In this document: positions 7,824 to 15,559 of the stretch, one piece after another
How positions within the stretch are numbered: position 1 is the first letter of the stretch
Layout of the letters: each line of letters begins with the position of its first letter
Source: Nitrospira sp.
GTDB taxonomy: Bacteria; Nitrospirota; Nitrospiria; Nitrospirales; Nitrospiraceae
Direction of reading: 5' to 3'
Assembly (NCBI GenBank): GCA_022226935.1
Contig: CP092081.1
Span: forward strand, 1,868,316 to 1,932,315
DNA length: 64,000 nucleotides
Made by a program: the position numbers and the translations under genes
Notes under the pieces: model-generated
What the model saw: only the letters and a program-made list of their open reading frames with translations
Database searches by the model: none
Told to the model about the DNA's origin: nothing

Positions 7824-10304
7824 TTACCCCTCGACCTTTTCCACCAAAATTTTGAAATGTTTGGCCTCGGGCTCCAATGGGCCTTCTGCAAGAATCTTGT
7901 GCCCATCGTTCCGTAAACTCATCGGCACATTCCGGATCGGTTCGCCGGCATCGAGCCAGACTTCGAGCTGTTCGCCGTTGTCCATCATCTCCAATTTCAA
8001 TTTGGTCTTCACATAATTCATCGGACAAGCGACGCCGCGTAGATCATAGACCGGCGCGGTCGCCACGGGACTCGCCGGTTCCACTTTCGGAGCCGGAGTC
8101 GGGATCACATCTTCTTTCACCTGCGCCAACTTCAAGTCCTTGCCCATTTGTTCGGTGGCTGCCCGGCACACCGAGAGAAACCGCTTGGCAAACGCCATCT
8201 TGTCATTCGCCGCCTCGGCCGTGGCATCTTTTGATCCCAAATCACCGACTTGCGCGCCGAGATTTTGATACGTAGTCGAGACGATGCCCTTGCTCGCCAA
8301 GCGCGCGTCGAACTCTTGGAACGTCTCGGCATCGGTCGCCGGATCGATCCCTTCGGTGACCAACAATCCTTTGGCCGCCGCCAACACGGCACGGTAAGAC
8401 TTATTCACCGAAAGAGCGTACTGATGCTTCTCCACGAGCAGTTTCGCCTGGTAGAGTTCCTGATCGGCCTCCAGCATACGGTCATCGATCATCTCCAAGG
8501 CTCCGCCTGCGCACTCACCGGGCCCCAAATCCTCCAACACAAATTCGGCCTCGCCTTCCCAGTCATAGTAATAGGTCGGATCCTGGTCGTACGGCGGAAC
8601 GATCGTATAGGGAATGAGTTCGTCCTTGAGGACGTTTTTCCCGACCCGACCGATAAACGATTGAAGGTTCTCGCTCGGCTTCCGATCCCGACGGTAGATA
8701 TCGACCAAATGCCGCACAGCCGCGGGAACACTCTTCGCCGGCAATTTGACCACCAATTGCCCGATTTTCGGCGTGCCGTCCACATGCCCCCCGAGATGCA
8801 GTTCATAGTGCGGAGCCGTGTGTTCGCCGAGGCGTTTGCCCACCCCATGCAACCCGATCGTAGAGATATGATGCTGGGCGCAGGAGTTATGGCAGCCGCT
8901 GATCTTAACGCTGACATCACGCAGGTCTTCAGGCACCTGACCGGCAGGAAACACTTCCGCCAACGCACGTGCCATGCCTTTTGACGAGGTGATCCCCAAC
9001 CCGCAGGTATCCGTGCCCGGGCAGGCAATGATGTCCTCCACGAGCTCGGCGCCGGGATCACCCAAGCTATGCGCCACCAGCTCCGCATGAAACGCAGCGA
9101 GACGGTCCTCCGGCATCCACCGAATGATCATGTTCTGATTGATGGTGGTCCGGATGTTTCCATTGGAATACCGTTCGGCCAAATCGGCCACCACCCACAT
9201 TTGTTCGCCCGTCAAATCGCCCATGGGCAACTTGATGGCCGCCGCAGCAAATCCCGCTTGCCGTTGAGGCACGACATTGGTCCGCTTCCAAGCCTCGAAC
9301 GCTGATTCGGCCCCATGGCGCGATGCGGCGCCGTTTCCATTCCCATTTCCATTCGTGCTGCTCGGCGCTTTCGTCGGCATCAACAGCGGCGGCGTATCGG
9401 CATACTCCAGCAGCTTGATCGGTTCGTGCGTCGGCACTGCATAGCCCATAGCCGCGTAGGCCGCTTCCCAGCGACGTTTGAATTCGTCGAATCCGAGCTT
9501 CTCGATGACGAACTTCATGCGGGCTTTGTTCCGATTCTTACGGTTGCCTAAGGTATCGAACACTTTGATCACCGCCTCGATGGTCGGCAGCAATTCGTCC
9601 ATCGGCGTAAATTCCCGCAACACTTGCGCCATGCGCGGGGTCGACCCTAGGCCCCCGCCCGCCACCATCTTGAATCCAAGGGTTCCATCCGCCCGCTTCG
9701 CCGCGAGCAAGCCGATGTCGTGAATGGGCGTGAGGGCGCAATCCTGCCGGCAGCCTGAGAGCGCGATCTTGAACTTCCGCGGAAGACTCTGGTTCAGCGG
9801 ATTACGCAGCAGATGGTAGGCAACGGTTTTGGCATAGGGCGTCACATCGAACACTTCGCCCTGGCAGACGCCTGCCAAATGGCATGCCGTCACGTTACGC
9901 ACCGTGTTGGCGCACGCTTCACGCGTGGTCAACCCCACTGCAGCCAATTGGCGCATCATCTCGGGCACGTGCCTAAGCTCCACGAAATGCAGCTGAATGT
10001 CCTGACGCGTCGTGACATGACCCACGCCGGTGGCGAACTGGTCGGCCAGTTCGGCGACTCGTCGCAACTGATTGGCCGTGAGCCCACCGAACGGAATTTT
10101 GATCCGGAACATCTGCACGCCCGGCTGGCGCTGCCCATAAATGCCGTACTGCAGTCGGAAGGGCTTGAAGATGTCCGTCGAGAGATCGCCGGCTAAAACC
10201 CGTTGGGCTTCGGCTTCGAACGTCTCGATTTCTTCGACAATATGGGCGGGAATGGGATCGGTCTTCACTGCTGGGCGCAGAGCTTCTGTATGAGAACCTA
10301 TCAT
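7824..10304 (-). CDS. Siroheme sulfite reductase (ferredoxin-type) fused to a C-terminal TusA domain
   Basis: 826 residues. Residues 1-310 and about 340-560 are the two halves of a nitrite/sulfite reductase, joined by an NGNGNGNG linker near residue 323. The siroheme/4Fe-4S ligands appear as CPGTDTC (about 427, Cx5C) and CHNSC (about 470, Cx3C). Residues about 600-730 are helical and resemble a HEPN-like insert (DRMLEADQELYQAKLL). Residues about 750-826 are a TusA/SirA-like domain (YDLRGVACPMNYVKTKLKL) with its conserved Cys-Pro. The cys neighbours favour sulfite over nitrite as substrate. The TusA part could carry sulfur away as a persulfide; this is inference. The frame is continuous throughout. 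Confidence 0.88.
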   Translation of the reverse strand: MIGSHTEALRPAVKTDPIPAHIVEEIETFEAEAQRVLAGDLSTDIFKPFRLQYGIYGQRQPGVQMFRIKIPFGGLTANQLRRVAELADQFATGVGHVTTRQDIQLHFVELRHVPEMMRQLAAVGLTTREACANTVRNVTACHLAGVCQGEVFDVTPYAKTVAYHLLRNPLNQSLPRKFKIALSGCRQDCALTPIHDIGLLAAKRADGTLGFKMVAGGGLGSTPRMAQVLREFTPMDELLPTIEAVIKVFDTLGNRKNRNKARMKFVIEKLGFDEFKRRWEAAYAAMGYAVPTHEPIKLLEYADTPPLLMPTKAPSSTNGNGNGNGAASRHGAESAFEAWKRTNVVPQRQAGFAAAAIKLPMGDLTGEQMWVVADLAERYSNGNIRTTINQNMIIRWMPEDRLAAFHAELVAHSLGDPGAELVEDIIACPGTDTCGLGITSSKGMARALAEVFPAGQVPEDLRDVSVKISGCHNSCAQHHISTIGLHGVGKRLGEHTAPHYELHLGGHVDGTPKIGQLVVKLPAKSVPAAVRHLVDIYRRDRKPSENLQSFIGRVGKNVLKDELIPYTIVPPYDQDPTYYYDWEGEAEFVLEDLGPGECAGGALEMIDDRMLEADQELYQAKLLVEKHQYALSVNKSYRAVLAAAKGLLVTEGIDPATDAETFQEFDARLASKGIVSTTYQNLGAQVGDLGSKDATAEAANDKMAFAKRFLSVCRAATEQMGKDLKLAQVKEDVIPTPAPKVEPASPVATAPVYDLRGVACPMNYVKTKLKLEMMDNGEQLEVWLDAGEPIRNVPMSLRNDGHKILAEGPLEPEAKHFKILVEKVEG

Positions 10305-10354
10305 AACGACCTCGTCGGTTCGGAAATAATGTGCTGGCGCATCATGCGGAAGTT

Positions 10355-10807
10355 TCAGATGTGATACATCAATGTATGTTGCTCATCGAGGGCCCGCTGA
10401 CGTTTGGCCAACTCCTCGACGGTGACGTCGGATAACACACTCAATTCCGCCCGTTTGACACGATCCCACAGATGCGCGAGCAGAGCCTCTTGCTTGGATG
10501 CTCGCGAAGACGTCTGTTTCGGAGCGGCGTCTCCGTTCGTCGTGAGCAGCGGGCCTTCCAAGGCATCGAGGATGTCCGCCACAGAAAGCTCCGAGGGTTT
10601 TCGGCTTAACACGTACCCGCCCTGCGCTCCGCGTTGACTCGTCACGACTCCTGCTTTCTTCATCGCATGCAGCACCTGCTCCAGAAAGCGGGCCGGGATT
10701 GCCTGGCGTTTGGCAATCGATTTGGCGCACACAGGATGCTCGGCATGGTGAAGCGCGAGATCTACGGCAGCAATGATCCCATAAGTGGCTCTAAGGCTAA
10801 CCTTCAT
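10355..10807 (-). CDS. Rrf2-family transcriptional regulator, likely controls the sulfur operon
   Basis: A 150-residue Rrf2 protein. The winged helix starts MKVSLRATYGIIAAVDLA and includes the recognition region IPARFLEQVLHAMKKAGVV, followed by SQRGAQGGYVLSRKP. The C-terminal half has no three-cysteine Fe-S cluster motif (the only Cys is in HPVCAKS), so it is closer to CymR than to IscR. CymR represses cysteine and sulfur genes in Firmicutes. Here the gene is first in a minus-strand run that continues into sulfite reductase 50 bp downstream, which supports a sulfur-assimilation regulator. The ligand cannot be read from sequence. Confidence 0.9.
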   Translation of the reverse strand: MKVSLRATYGIIAAVDLALHHAEHPVCAKSIAKRQAIPARFLEQVLHAMKKAGVVTSQRGAQGGYVLSRKPSELSVADILDALEGPLLTTNGDAAPKQTSSRASKQEALLAHLWDRVKRAELSVLSDVTVEELAKRQRALDEQHTLMYHI

Positions 10808-10838
10808 TTTCGACTATTCCGATGGGGATTCATGAACG

Positions 10839-10868
10839 TCTATACCTTGCGCCCCTCTTTCCTGTCAA
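10839..10868 (-). promoter_or_regulatory. Putative sigma70 promoter of the rrf2-sulfur operon
   Basis: Minus-strand -35 TTGACA (10863-10868) and -10 TATAGA (10839-10844) with an 18-nt spacer, about 30 bp before the rrf2 start. The rest of the gap up to 11146 (about 280 bp) has no gene I can support and probably holds control sites for rrf2 and the divergent Fis-like gene. Confidence 0.6.
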
Positions 10869-11146
10869 GTCTGGCGCCGCGTCCTTGGTTGGTGGCTATT
10901 GCAGATGCCCCGCTCGCCCACAACATTCATCTGACAATTGCTCATGGCTGTCGCTGCAAAGACACATCGGCTCCATCGGAAGGCGCTCGCTTGCTCTCGC
11001 GGCTGGATCGGTGAGCGACTTCCCTCCCCGCGCCATTCGCTGCGTTGACACCCCACGACCCATCCAAACTGCGGCAGATTTTTCGTCATTGACATCATCT
11101 GGGGCCTGAGCAATAATCCCGCCCTCTTCTTCCTCGGTACCTTCTC

Positions 11147-11731
11147 ATGACGCTGCGCTCATCAACATTTAATATCCTCTTGCTCAGTACAGACAGCGAG
11201 ATCCAGTCACACTACAAGGACCTTTTCGGTGAGCAGGCGATTACGATTGGCCGGGAAGGCCCATCGCTGCAAAAGGATCTGACGAAGCGCGACTACGACG
11301 CCGTCATCATCGAATCGAAGCTGGCCGCCGCGGCAGACCTGGGTAAATTGCTGACGGGAATCGATTCTTCACGGACCCTGCTCTTGGTGGGATCGCGCAC
11401 TGTGCTGAAACGCACGGCGTCTGCGCTGCAGGCATCCAAGGCGCCTAAGGCTGAATCGCCTCCGTCCAACGGCAAAGGACAAGCCTTGTGCCTGGATTCC
11501 TATCTCGAACACAAGGTCGGTGATTTCGTCAAAGGCATGCGGAACGGCTCCGGAAAAAATCTCCACCCGATGCTGATCGCCGCGGTCGAACGTCCGTTGA
11601 TTCTGCTGACTTTGCGGGAGACCAAAGGCAACCAGATCCAAGCCGCCGAACTCCTTGGCCTGAATCGCAACACGCTGAGAAAAAAGATTCTCGATCTGGA
11701 CATCCCCGTCAAACGCGCCAGGGCAAGCTAG
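11147..11731 (+). CDS. Fis-type HTH protein with degenerate receiver-like N-terminus
   Basis: 194 residues. The N-terminus (FNILLLSTDSEIQSHYKDLF) has the beta-alpha pattern of a receiver domain but lacks a clear phosphorylation site. The C-terminus (about 140-190) is a Fis-like helix-turn-helix: ETKGNQIQAAELLGLNRNTL then RKKILDLDI, as in Fis and in NtrC-type activators. No AAA+ domain is present between them, so it is not a sigma54 activator. It probably acts as a DNA-bending or regulatory protein. It stands alone, followed 93 bp later by an HU gene, which fits a nucleoid-related role, though this is inferred. Confidence 0.75.
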   Translation: MTLRSSTFNILLLSTDSEIQSHYKDLFGEQAITIGREGPSLQKDLTKRDYDAVIIESKLAAAADLGKLLTGIDSSRTLLLVGSRTVLKRTASALQASKAPKAESPPSNGKGQALCLDSYLEHKVGDFVKGMRNGSGKNLHPMLIAAVERPLILLTLRETKGNQIQAAELLGLNRNTLRKKILDLDIPVKRARAS

Positions 11732-11824
11732 AGCACCGACGGCTGAGTCGCACCTCATCAAAGGCGTCGCAGGGACGCCCATGCATCACATCCACAGGTC
11801 GCCAACCACCAACGGAGGGACGCA

Positions 11825-12097
11825 ATGACCAAGGAAGAATTGATTGCACAAATGGCGAACAGTGCCGGTATCACCAAGGTTGCCGCAACGGTCGCACTCG
11901 AAGCCTTCACCGGAGCAGTCACCACGTCGCTCAAGAAGGGGAAACGCGTGACGCTGGTCAATTTCGGCACCTTCACGATTTCAAAGCGCAAGGCCAGGAT
12001 GGGGCGCAATCCGCGGACCGGCGAAGCATTGAAAATTCCCGCCGCCCGCATTCCGAAGTTCTCGGCCGGCAAGGAACTGAAGGCAGCAGTCAAATAA
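11825..12097 (+). CDS. HU-family DNA-binding protein
   Basis: 90 residues, the normal HU/IHF length. It starts MTKEELIAQMANSAGITKVA and has the beta-arm region FGTFTISKRKARMGRNPRTG with the RNPRTG tip that inserts into the DNA minor groove. HU proteins bend and compact DNA in the nucleoid. A ribosome-binding site (GGAGGG, about 10 nt upstream) supports the start. HU versus IHF cannot be decided from sequence alone. Confidence 0.93.
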   Translation: MTKEELIAQMANSAGITKVAATVALEAFTGAVTTSLKKGKRVTLVNFGTFTISKRKARMGRNPRTGEALKIPAARIPKFSAGKELKAAVK

Positions 12098-12188
12098 CGA
12101 GTCGGCAGACTCCCGGACGGCCCCACGGGACATGACGCGATTGCGTGGCTCGCGCACAGAGAAACACCCGTCTTGCCATCGCGTTTCC

Positions 12189-12217
12189 TTGACACCTTTG
12201 GTAGGCCTGTATTAGCA
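12189..12217 (+). promoter_or_regulatory. Putative promoter of tRNA-Val
   Basis: TTGACA (12189-12194), 17 nt, then TTAGCA (12212-12217), ending 12 nt before the tRNA. The layout is the same as in front of tRNA-fMet and yebC. Confidence 0.55.
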
Positions 12218-12229
12218 TCGCCGATCGAT

Positions 12230-12304
12230 AGGCGCGTAGCTCAGGGGGAGAGCGCTACCTTGACACGGTAGAGGTCGACGGTTCAAGACCGTCCGCGCCT
12301 ACCA
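12230..12304 (+). tRNA. tRNA-Val (anticodon GAC), CCA encoded
   Basis: A full cloverleaf is visible. The acceptor AGGCGCG pairs with CGCGCCT, and the D arm starts TAGCTCAGGGGGAGAGC. The anticodon stem CTACC/GGTAG encloses loop TTGACAC, giving anticodon GAC, and the T arm is GACGG-TTCAAGA-CCGTC. CCA is encoded at 12302-12304. It reads GTC/GTT valine codons. Confidence 0.96.
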
Positions 12305-12392
12305 TTTTCGTTCGTTCACGAAGTTCGTGATCCGATTACCGGCAATGGGGTGGTCGGCACGACGTTGTATTTTTTTGGCAGGATTGACCGGA

Positions 12393-14348
12393 GTGGCCTC
12401 ACAGCTCATTCACATCACCTTTCCTGACGGAACTCGAAAACAAGTACCAACAGGATGCACCGTCCGAGAGGCCTTAACCCCACAGGGCGGCCGCCTCGAC
12501 GGGAAAATCCTGGCCGCCAAAGTCAACGGCGTGCCGATGGACTTGTTTCACGCCTTGGAGCAAGACGCAACCGTCGAACCCTTGACCTTTGAATCGGCCG
12601 AGGGACGAGAGGTCTACCGCCACAGCAGCACCCACATCATGGCTCAAGCCGTCAAGGAAGTGTTCCCGAGCGCGCAACTCACAATCGGTCCGGCGCTCGA
12701 AGACGGGTTCTATTACGATTTTGCGTTCGACCGACCGTTCACCCCGGAAGACCTGGAAAAGATCGAAGCCCGCGCCATTGAGATCACCAAGCGTGGCCTG
12801 ACTGTCAGCCGTAGTGAACTATCCAAAGAAGACGCGATCAAATTTTTTCAGGACCGCGGAGAAGCGTACAAGGTCGAACTGATCAAGAGCTTCGAAGACG
12901 GTTCCCCGATTTCCCTTTACCGCCAGGGAGAATTCGTTGATCTCTGCCGCGGGCCGCATCTTCCCACTACCAGCTACGTGGGTGCCTTCAAGCTCCTCTC
13001 GACCGGCGGCGCCTATTGGCGCGGCGACGAACGCAATCCCATGCTCCAGCGGGTCTACGGCACTTCGTTCCCCACGAAAAAAGAACTTGATGCCCATCTG
13101 GCGAAACTCGAAGAGATCAAGCGTCGTGACCATCGCAAACTCGGGAAAGAGCTCGACCTCATCACGATTCAAGACGAAATCGGTCCCGGCTTGGTCCTCT
13201 GGCATCCCAAAGGCTCGCTGATCCGCCTGCTCATCGAAAATTTCTGGCGAGAGCAGCATATCAAGGACGGATACGACCTGGTCTATTCCCCGCATGTCGC
13301 CAGACTCGATCTCTGGAAAACCAGCGGCCACGTCGACTACTACCGCGAAAATATGTTTGCCGCGATGAAACTGGAAGGCAGCGAATATCAGCTCAAGCCG
13401 ATGAACTGCCCCTTCCATATCATGATCTACAAATCTCACTTGCGCAGCTATCGGGATTTGCCGATCCGGTACGGAGAATTGGGAACCGTGTATCGGTACG
13501 AACGAACCGGCGTGTTACATGGCCTCCTGCGGGTCCGCGGCTTTACCCAAGATGACGCCCATTTGTTCTGTCGTCCCGATCAGATCGAAGCCGAAGTCAG
13601 CCGCGTGCTGGACTTTACCTTTTTCGTCCTCGGCACCTTCGGATTCACGGAATTTGAAATCTATCTTTCGACCCGGCCCGAGAAATCGGTCGGCTCGGAT
13701 GAGAACTGGACCATCGCGACGAATGCCTTGGAGGCAGCGCTGAAGAGCCGGAACGTGGCCTATCAGGTGGATCCCGGCGAAGGCGTCTTCTACGGCCCGA
13801 AAATCGACATCAAGATCAAAGATGTCTTGGGTCGTTCCTGGCAATGTTCGACGGTTCAGGTCGATTTCAACAATCCCGAACGTTTCAAGCTGGCTTATAC
13901 CGGCGAAGACGGTAAACACCACCAGCCCATTATGATTCATCGCGCGCTCATGGGTTCGATTGAGCGCTTCTTTGGCATTTTGATCGAGCACTATGCCGGC
14001 GCCTTCCCGACGTGGCTGGCTCCGGTTCAAGCAGTGGTGCTGACGATTACCGACCATCAGCAGGAATTCGCGGCAAAAGTCGTCTCCACCCTCAAGAGCC
14101 ACGGATACCGGGTCGAGGCGGATCTCCGCAATGAGAAAATCGGGTTTAAAATCCGGGAAGCAGAAAAGAACAAGATCCCTTACATGCTGGTCGTGGGGGA
14201 CAAAGAAGTACAGAGCGGCATGGTGGCGGTTCGCGGGCGGAGCGGCGCAAACCATGGAACCATGCCGGTCGAACAATTCCTGGAACTCATTCGCACAGAC
14301 ACCAATCACGCATTGCGCGACACTGCAACCCACTCACAAACGAGGTGA
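12393..14348 (+). CDS. thrS: Threonine--tRNA ligase
   Basis: A cytoplasmic class II synthetase that charges tRNA-Thr. In order: TGS domain (HITFPDGTRKQVPTGCTV), editing domain with HSSTH and the CRGPHLPTT strand, catalytic core with MNCPFHI (zinc cysteine), motif 2 RYERTGVLHGLLRVRGFTQD and motif 3 HRALMGSIERF, then the anticodon domain. The open frame extends up to 12327, but the family N-terminus begins near the TGS domain, so I prefer the GTG at 12393 with AGGA about 9 nt upstream. The stop overlaps the ribosome-binding site of infC, as in the classic thrS-infC-rpmI-rplT operon. Confidence 0.95.
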   Translation: MASQLIHITFPDGTRKQVPTGCTVREALTPQGGRLDGKILAAKVNGVPMDLFHALEQDATVEPLTFESAEGREVYRHSSTHIMAQAVKEVFPSAQLTIGPALEDGFYYDFAFDRPFTPEDLEKIEARAIEITKRGLTVSRSELSKEDAIKFFQDRGEAYKVELIKSFEDGSPISLYRQGEFVDLCRGPHLPTTSYVGAFKLLSTGGAYWRGDERNPMLQRVYGTSFPTKKELDAHLAKLEEIKRRDHRKLGKELDLITIQDEIGPGLVLWHPKGSLIRLLIENFWREQHIKDGYDLVYSPHVARLDLWKTSGHVDYYRENMFAAMKLEGSEYQLKPMNCPFHIMIYKSHLRSYRDLPIRYGELGTVYRYERTGVLHGLLRVRGFTQDDAHLFCRPDQIEAEVSRVLDFTFFVLGTFGFTEFEIYLSTRPEKSVGSDENWTIATNALEAALKSRNVAYQVDPGEGVFYGPKIDIKIKDVLGRSWQCSTVQVDFNNPERFKLAYTGEDGKHHQPIMIHRALMGSIERFFGILIEHYAGAFPTWLAPVQAVVLTITDHQQEFAAKVVSTLKSHGYRVEADLRNEKIGFKIREAEKNKIPYMLVVGDKEVQSGMVAVRGRSGANHGTMPVEQFLELIRTDTNHALRDTATHSQTR

Positions 14349-14351
14349 CCT

Positions 14352-14858
14352 ATCGTCCCTAAATTACGTGTAAACCGGGAAATCAGGATTCGGGAAGTTC
14401 GTGTCATCGGTCCTGACGGCGAGCAATTGGGAATACTGCCGACCGTAGAGGCATTCAATAAGGCACAAGAAGGGGGTTACGATCTCGTTGAGGTCGCCCC
14501 GACTTCGCAGCCTCCGGTTTGCCGTATCATGGACTATGGGAAATATAAGTTCGAGCTCAGCAAAAAGGATCACCAGAGCCGGCGGCACCAGAAATCCACC
14601 CAGGTCAAAGAGATCAAGCTGAGACCGCGCACGGACAAACATGATCTCGAGATCAAAATCCGCCAGATCAAAGAATTTCTGGCCGATGGAAATAAGACCA
14701 AGGTGACTCTCACGTATCGCGGGCGTGAGATGGCCAATCAGGAAATGGGTCGCACGATGATGACGAGTGTGATTCAGCAGTGCACGGAAGCGGGAACCGT
14801 CGAGTTTGCGCCGAGGATGGAAGGGCGGAGCCTCATTATGATTTTGGCTCCCAAATAG
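14352..14858 (+). CDS. infC: Translation initiation factor IF-3, ATC start codon
   Basis: 168 residues. IF3 binds the 30S subunit and checks the start codon and initiator tRNA. The conserved N-terminus KLRVNREIRIREVRVIG lies upstream of the first ATG (14427). Reading back in frame, the only fitting start is ATC at 14352, preceded by GAGGTGA (14342-14348) at ideal spacing; no ATG, GTG or TTG lies in the right place. Non-canonical AUU/AUC starts are typical of infC and allow IF3 to repress its own translation. The N-domain, linker (RRHQKSTQVKEIKLRP) and C-domain are complete. The Shine-Dalgarno overlaps the thrS stop. Confidence 0.93.
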   Translation: MVPKLRVNREIRIREVRVIGPDGEQLGILPTVEAFNKAQEGGYDLVEVAPTSQPPVCRIMDYGKYKFELSKKDHQSRRHQKSTQVKEIKLRPRTDKHDLEIKIRQIKEFLADGNKTKVTLTYRGREMANQEMGRTMMTSVIQQCTEAGTVEFAPRMEGRSLIMILAPK

Positions 14859-14891
14859 TGCGCACGACGCACACAAGGAAGGAATGAGAGT

Positions 14892-15089
14892 ATGAAGATG
14901 AAGATGAAAACCCACAGCGGCGCGAAGAAGCGGTTCAAGCGCACAGGCACCGGCAAATTGGTTCGCCGGAAGGCCGGCGGTCGGCATTTGCTGACCGGCA
15001 AGCCGCGCGACCGCAAGCGGAACCTGAAGGGGGCCACGGATGTCTCCTCCGCCTCGACGCCCGCGTTGAACAAATTACTTCCGCAGTAA
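14892..15089 (+). CDS. rpmI: 50S ribosomal protein L35
   Basis: 65 residues, very basic, starting with MKMKMKTHSGAKKRFKRTG and containing the L35 signature GGRHLLTGKPRDRKRNL. L35 is a component of the large subunit. It lies 33 bp after infC with GGAAGGAA upstream and is co-transcribed with rplT. In other bacteria L20 represses rpmI-rplT translation by binding the leader; whether that happens here is not visible. Confidence 0.97.
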   Translation: MKMKMKTHSGAKKRFKRTGTGKLVRRKAGGRHLLTGKPRDRKRNLKGATDVSSASTPALNKLLPQ

Positions 15090-15132
15090 CGATGATTGTG
15101 CCGTGAACAGGATCTGAAAGGAGTAGCATCCC

Positions 15133-15501
15133 ATGCCTCGTACAAAAGGTGGTCCGAAAACCAGACAGCGGCGAAAGAAGCGCCTAAAACTGGCGAAAGG
15201 CCAGTATGGCGCCAAAAGCCGGCTGTTCCGAACAGCAACCGAATCAGTGGATAAAGGGCAGGCTTACGCGTACTCAGGGCGGAAGCAGCGGAAACGCGAT
15301 TTCCGCCAGCTCTGGATCGCGCGCATCAGCGCTGCGACCCGCTTGCATGGCATCGCGTATAGCCGATTCATGAACGCCCTGAAGAAGGCGAATATCTTAT
15401 TGGATCGGAAAGTACTGTCCGATATGGCAATCCGGGATATGGCGGGATTTGAGAAGCTCGTCGGGGTTGCCAAGCAGCAGCTCGCCACTGCCGCGAGCTA
15501 A
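15133..15501 (+). CDS. rplT: 50S ribosomal protein L20
   Basis: 122 residues, basic, with RQRRKKRLKLAKGQYGAKSR and the C-terminal globular part AYSRFMNALKKANILLDRKV typical of L20, an early assembly protein of the 50S subunit. A strong AAGGAG site precedes the ATG. In most bacteria pheS would follow; here a hairpin and convergent archaeal-type pheT come next. Confidence 0.97.
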   Translation: MPRTKGGPKTRQRRKKRLKLAKGQYGAKSRLFRTATESVDKGQAYAYSGRKQRKRDFRQLWIARISAATRLHGIAYSRFMNALKKANILLDRKVLSDMAIRDMAGFEKLVGVAKQQLATAAS

Positions 15502-15520
15502 CGGGTACGCCTCATAGTTC

Positions 15521-15559
15521 GTGACGGGAAGATCCTAATCGAACGGATTTTCCCGTCAC
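15521..15559. terminator. Hairpin between rplT and pheT, likely bidirectional terminator
   Basis: GTGACGGGAA (15521-15530) pairs perfectly with TTCCCGTCAC (15550-15559) around a 19-nt loop, exactly between two convergent genes. The stem includes the pheT stop codon. A long T-run is missing, so termination strength is uncertain. Confidence 0.55.

Noticed and set aside
10634..11109. Plus-strand frames over rrf2 start and upstream region
   Set aside because: They overlap the rrf2 gene and its promoter and lack protein-like composition.
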